Shown here in pieces: positions 60,557 to 64,000 of a DNA stretch of 64,000 nucleotides. The translations under genes were made by a program, and so were the position numbers. The stretch spans positions 682,001 to 746,000 of the forward strand of contig NC_007645.1 of assembly GCF_000012985.1 (NCBI RefSeq). The letters are read 5' to 3'. Source of the stretch: Hahella chejuensis KCTC 2396. Its GTDB lineage: Bacteria > Pseudomonadota > Gammaproteobacteria > Pseudomonadales > Oleiphilaceae. The notes under the pieces are model-generated. The model was not told the origin of the DNA. It saw only the letters and a program-made list of their open reading frames with translations, and did no database searches. Every line of letters starts with the position of its first letter. Within the stretch, counting starts at the first letter, position 1.

Positions 60557-62248
60557 ATGCGCGCACTTAAGTTTGTTGGCTATATATTCGTTCTGTTGAT
60601 CGTAATTGTTATAGCCGCTCTCTTTTTTATAGATATCATCGCCAAGTTTGCGATTGAAGAAGAAGGCACCAAAGCAGTAAAGGCCAAGGTTGAAGTGGAT
60701 TCGGTGGATGTCCGTTTCTTTCCTCTTGGCGCCTCAATTTATGGTTTGAAGGTGACCAATCCTCAGGCGCCGATGACCAACGCATTTGAAGCGGAACTGA
60801 TCGACGCCAATCTGGACTGGGAACCACTGTTAAAGTCCAAAGTGATTGTGGAAACCGCTGCGTTGGAAGGCATGCGCTTTAATACAGCGCGCTCCGTTAC
60901 CGGCGCTGTACCAGGATTGACGCCTCCTCCCAGCCAGGAGCCTTCGCTGGTTGATCAGTTCAAAGAAGATATGAAGCTGCCGGCCATTGATATTCCAGAT
61001 CCAAGTGAGCTGCTGGCCAGAGTGGATCTTAAGACCGTGAGTATGGCCAAGGAGATGGAGGCTTCTCTGTCTGCGCGCAAGAAAGCCTGGAAAGAACGCA
61101 TCGACGCTCTGCCTAACAAAGAAACCCTGGAAAGCTACAAGCAGCGTATCAAAGCGCTGAAAGAGGCGAAAAATCCTCTCGAAAGGCTGCAGGCCGTCGC
61201 CAAAGTGAAAGACTTGCAGAGCGACGCCAAGAAAGACTTACAGAAAATCCGCGACGCCAAGTCTGATCTGGAGAAAGAAGTCGCTCAGTTAAAAGCGGAT
61301 CTGGCTAAAGTAAAAGCAGCCCCGCAAGAAGATATGAAGCGCGTGATGGAACTGGCTGGTTTGAATCCGGGCGCCTGGGAAGGTTTGGCGAAAGCCTTGT
61401 TCGGCGATGAAGTGGCGAAATGGGCGAACAACGCCTACATGTGGTACGGTCGCTTGCAACCCTACATCAATGGTTCTGGTGAGGAAGCGCAGAAGTCCGC
61501 CCCCGAGCCTGATACGACGGACTACAGCGACGGCTTGCCGCGTTTCCTGGTGAAGACGTTGAGCATCAGCGGTAAGTTGCCGATTCCGCAGCAGGATGTG
61601 CCATTCTCCGGTAAGTTCAACAACTTGACGGATCGCGCCGATGTTTGGGGCAAGCCTGCGCAATTGGCCCTGCAAAGCCAGGCGCAGGGCGTTGGCAAGC
61701 TGGACTTCAAGGGCGTCCTTGATCATGTCACCGCTGTCGCTAAGGATTCTTTCTCCTTCGACCTGACGGATCTGCCCGTCACTGATATTGTTTTCTCCGA
61801 TAAAGAAGATTTCCCCGTCACCTTGAGCAAAGCGATCGCCGCGATAGCAGGCAAGGCGGATATCACTGACGGCAAGTTGGCGATGAATGTCGACGCCAAA
61901 TTCCTGGAAGTGCAACTGGCCAACCTGTTGGAAGGAGAGAGCGCTCCGCTGAAGAAGGCGCTGCTGAATGCATTGAAGAATATTTCTCAGTTCGATGTGA
62001 ATATGCTGGCCTCCGGCGCGCTGCAGGACCCTGAAGTGAAAATCACTTCCAGTCTGGACAAAATATTGTCGCAGAGCGTGAAAGGGCTGATCGACGAGGA
62101 GAAGAAAAAGCTTTCCGGCAAGGTGCAGGCGAAACTGAATGAGATCGTCAGTGAGAAAGTCGGCGGGCTGGACAGTGAGTTGAATGGATTGGTGGATATC
62201 AACGCGCTGTTGCAAGAACGCATCGGCGACTTTTCCAACCTGTTGTAA
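60557..62248 (+). CDS. TIGR03545-family membrane protein (AsmA-like)
   Basis: 563 residues: N-terminal transmembrane helix (about 8-28), an AsmA-like segment (EVDSVDVRFFPLGASIYGLKVTNP), a long charged coiled coil (about 160-260, rich in Lys/Glu/Ala), and a beta-rich C-terminal half (LPRFLVKTLSISGKLPIPQ, FNNLTDRADVWGKP). This matches family TIGR03545, conserved but uncharacterised, probably an inner-membrane anchored periplasmic protein related to lipid transport bridges (inference). AAGGAAAAG precedes the ATG. It stands between pstS and pstC, with its own terminator-separated unit. Confidence 0.8.
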   Translation: MRALKFVGYIFVLLIVIVIAALFFIDIIAKFAIEEEGTKAVKAKVEVDSVDVRFFPLGASIYGLKVTNPQAPMTNAFEAELIDANLDWEPLLKSKVIVETAALEGMRFNTARSVTGAVPGLTPPPSQEPSLVDQFKEDMKLPAIDIPDPSELLARVDLKTVSMAKEMEASLSARKKAWKERIDALPNKETLESYKQRIKALKEAKNPLERLQAVAKVKDLQSDAKKDLQKIRDAKSDLEKEVAQLKADLAKVKAAPQEDMKRVMELAGLNPGAWEGLAKALFGDEVAKWANNAYMWYGRLQPYINGSGEEAQKSAPEPDTTDYSDGLPRFLVKTLSISGKLPIPQQDVPFSGKFNNLTDRADVWGKPAQLALQSQAQGVGKLDFKGVLDHVTAVAKDSFSFDLTDLPVTDIVFSDKEDFPVTLSKAIAAIAGKADITDGKLAMNVDAKFLEVQLANLLEGESAPLKKALLNALKNISQFDVNMLASGALQDPEVKITSSLDKILSQSVKGLIDEEKKKLSGKVQAKLNEIVSEKVGGLDSELNGLVDINALLQERIGDFSNLL

Positions 62249-62448
62249 TTCACTTTCCGCTGTCATCAGCATCAATACGCGGGGACGAAACAGCTTCGTC
62301 CCCGCTAACGCCACCCCACTTATTTCCCTTAAATCCCGCGTTACTCGCACGCTGCGCTGAAGTTCGGCGGATAATGGGACTGCGTCCTGATAAGCTGTCA
62401 CAGAAGCTTAAAATCCCTTTGCTTTAATGAAGACTCCGCCAGCGACAA

Positions 62449-62477
62449 ATGTGACAGGGTTGTAACATAACTGTCAC
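62449..62477 (+). promoter_or_regulatory. Pho box of pstC
   Basis: TTGTAAC-ATAA-CTGTCAC (62460-62477) is a PhoB direct repeat; a third, weaker unit ATGTGAC (62449-62455) precedes it in the same 11-base phase. A possible -10 (TTATCG) lies about nine bases further. The gene begins at 62524. The other part of the gap from 62249 shows no gene. Confidence 0.82.
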
Positions 62478-62523
62478 ATTGTGCCGTTATCGTTTGCGCA
62501 TCTTTTAATATTGGGATTTCACT

Positions 62524-64000
62524 ATGAATGAGGCGGTATCTGTCAAAGCCCCAGAGATAGACTTCAATACCCCCCAGCTCAAGCGCCACCGCAGTATCCG
62601 AACCCTGAAAGACAAAATGGCGAAAGGGTTTATAGCCGCCGGCGGCGTGAGCGTCATTGTTGCAGTCACCCTGATCTTCTTTTACTTACTGTATGAAGTG
62701 GCGCCGATTTTTAAATCCGCGTCCGTAGATGCTATCGCCAGCTATGACGCTCCCGGCGAGAAGGGCGCAACCCTGTTGCTGGGCATGGAAGAGCAGGCCG
62801 AGAAGGGGCTGAGGCTGAATGATAATGGCAATGTCGCCTTCTTTAATTTAAAAGACGGCTCTGTCGATTCCGCTACCCGACTGCCTATTCCAGATAGCGC
62901 GACGCTGACCGGCGTCAACGAAGGCGCGCCAGGCTCCAACACTGTGGTGGCTGGCGTGAGTGACGGCAGCGTCGTTATCTTTAAACACACATACAAGATC
63001 ACCTGGCCGAACAATGTCCGGGTGATCACGCCATCCCTGGAGTTTCCTTATGGCGAGTCTCCGATGGCGTTGGATCCTTCCGGGGCGGCGCTGACTCATG
63101 TGGCGGTGCGTGATAATAATGATTATCTGCTGGTCGTGGGCGCCAATGCCTCCAACAAGCTGTTCGCCAGCTTTTATGAGAAAGAAGCGAACTTCCTGAC
63201 TGGCGACGTGACGCTGGAAGAATCAACCGTCACCATGCCTTCAGTGAATGGCGATATCGTTTCCATTCAGATCAGTCCGGACACCCGTTGGCTGTATATC
63301 GCCACCAAGAGCGGCAAGCTGGACATGTACGACATTTCCAACAAGCAGTCGCCGGATCTGATCGCTCGCGTCGACGCTGTGGCGTCAGGCTCCCAGATTA
63401 CTGACATGCGCTTTCTGCTGGGCGGCTATTCCTTGTTGATTGCCAACAACCGTGGCGAAATTCGTCAGTGGTTCCCAGTCCGCGACACTGAAAACCAGTA
63501 TCACTTGCAGCATGTGCGCAGCTTCCAGGCGGGCAAGGCGGCAATCGCCAAGATCGCAGTGGAGCCAAGACGGAAAGGTTTTCTGGTCGCTACCGCTCAG
63601 GGCGAAGCGGCGATTTTCAACACCACTGCTGAGCGCAATCTGCTGCAGGCGCAGATCGTTGACAGCGACGTCAAGCATCTGTCGATTGCGCCCAGAGCTA
63701 ACTTCATGCTGCTGCAGTCGCAAGATGACCGCCTGCATTTCTGGAGCATCGACAATGAACACCCGGACGTGTCCTGGTCCGCGCTTTGGAACGAAGTGTG
63801 GTATGAGGGCTATGCCGAGCCAGACTATGTTTGGCAGTCTTCCGCCGCCAGTAATGATTTTGAACCCAAGTACAGTCTGACGCCTCTGGTATTCGGCACG
63901 ATCAAAGCGGCGTTCTACGCCATGTTGATCGCAATTCCTCTGGCGATCTGCGGCGCCTTGTATACCGCTCATTTCATGTCGCCGACTTTGCGTCGGAAAG
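62524..64000 (+). CDS. pstC: Phosphate ABC importer permease PstC, large form (runs off the window)
   Basis: 492 codons are visible and the frame stays open to the end. Residues 1-33 cytoplasmic, helix at about 36-57 (AAGGVSVIVAVTLIFFYLLYEVAPIF), then a periplasmic insertion of nearly 400 residues with repeated WD/propeller-like blades (SIQISPDTRWLYIATKSGKLDMYDI, IAPRANFMLLQSQDDRLHFWSI), then the permease part starts (LVFGTIKAAFYAMLIAIPLAICGALYTAHFM). This large PstC occurs in Pseudomonas, Vibrio and marine relatives; E. coli PstC lacks the insertion. GGGAT precedes the ATG. Confidence 0.9.
   Translation, partial: MNEAVSVKAPEIDFNTPQLKRHRSIRTLKDKMAKGFIAAGGVSVIVAVTLIFFYLLYEVAPIFKSASVDAIASYDAPGEKGATLLLGMEEQAEKGLRLNDNGNVAFFNLKDGSVDSATRLPIPDSATLTGVNEGAPGSNTVVAGVSDGSVVIFKHTYKITWPNNVRVITPSLEFPYGESPMALDPSGAALTHVAVRDNNDYLLVVGANASNKLFASFYEKEANFLTGDVTLEESTVTMPSVNGDIVSIQISPDTRWLYIATKSGKLDMYDISNKQSPDLIARVDAVASGSQITDMRFLLGGYSLLIANNRGEIRQWFPVRDTENQYHLQHVRSFQAGKAAIAKIAVEPRRKGFLVATAQGEAAIFNTTAERNLLQAQIVDSDVKHLSIAPRANFMLLQSQDDRLHFWSIDNEHPDVSWSALWNEVWYEGYAEPDYVWQSSAASNDFEPKYSLTPLVFGTIKAAFYAMLIAIPLAICGALYTAHFMSPTLRRK

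Noticed and set aside
61289-62401. 370-codon open frame antisense to the TIGR03545 gene
   Set aside because: A shadow of the coiled-coil and beta regions of the sense gene; its product is Gln/Arg-rich without family features.
1-64000. tRNA, rRNA, insertion sequences, integrases
   Set aside because: By eye I found no cloverleaf with a matching anticodon arm, no rRNA stretches, and no transposase or integrase motifs; tRNAscan and an IS search would settle this.

Overview
The window is a stretch of bacterial chromosome of about 54% G+C with tightly packed genes on both strands, short intergenic gaps and many outer-membrane, lipoprotein and periplasmic products. The gene content points to a marine gammaproteobacterium, and the combination of PEP-CTERM proteins, a YopT-type protease and a WD-like large PstC is most like Hahella or a relative (inference from protein resemblance, not from a search). 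I saw no rRNA, tRNA, insertion sequence, prophage or CRISPR array.

Layout. 1-5.1 kb: a GH19-type lysozyme/chitinase, a small stress-membrane cluster (YqjD-like, YqjE/holin-like, phosphoribosyltransferase-DUF5335) behind a sigma-54 promoter, and an outer-membrane protein-MgtC-MauE cluster. 5.3-12.0 kb: a cyanide-insensitive bd oxidase operon with two tiny flanking membrane-protein genes, divergent from a PrsK/PrsR-like sensor kinase and sigma-54 activator. 12-18.6 kb: an outer-membrane protein and a complete oppABCDF oligopeptide importer. 19-26 kb: spermidine-synthase-like protein, PLP decarboxylase with a divergent MocR regulator, two orphan solute-binding proteins around a hairpin-rich intergenic region, and a hydrolase-HxlR pair. 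26.2-30.9 kb: nitric oxide detoxification (ric/ytfE-norB, divergent norR) with a textbook sigma-54/NorR enhancer layout. 31-37.7 kb: a broken AraC regulator, lipoproteins, paired small membrane proteins, another orphan binding protein, an SDR, a 2-hydroxyacid dehydrogenase and an AlaX-like editing protein. 38-46 kb: an aldehyde dehydrogenase with altered active site, a PuuA-like glutamine synthetase, two PEP-CTERM proteins each behind a sigma-54-like promoter, a YopT-family cysteine protease, an M50-like membrane protein and a DUF427 protein. 46-53 kb: signalling (Hpt/HD-GYP, RpiR regulator, PAS/GGDEF/EAL protein). 53-59 kb: uvrD behind a LexA-like box and a TRAP transporter whose binding protein is split from its permeases. 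59.4 kb to the end: phosphate uptake (pstS, a TIGR03545 protein, the start of a large pstC) with Pho boxes before pstS and pstC.

How it fits together. The strongest regulatory theme is sigma-54: I find five -24/-12 elements with exact GG-N10-GC spacing, in front of the yqjD-like cluster, the cio oxidase operon, ric-norB and both PEP-CTERM genes. Two sigma-54 activators (a PrsR-like response regulator and NorR) are encoded in the window next to two of these promoters, with paired or triple symmetrical sites at enhancer distance. Both adjacent operons serve respiration under stress by small gaseous inhibitors (cyanide/low oxygen and nitric oxide).
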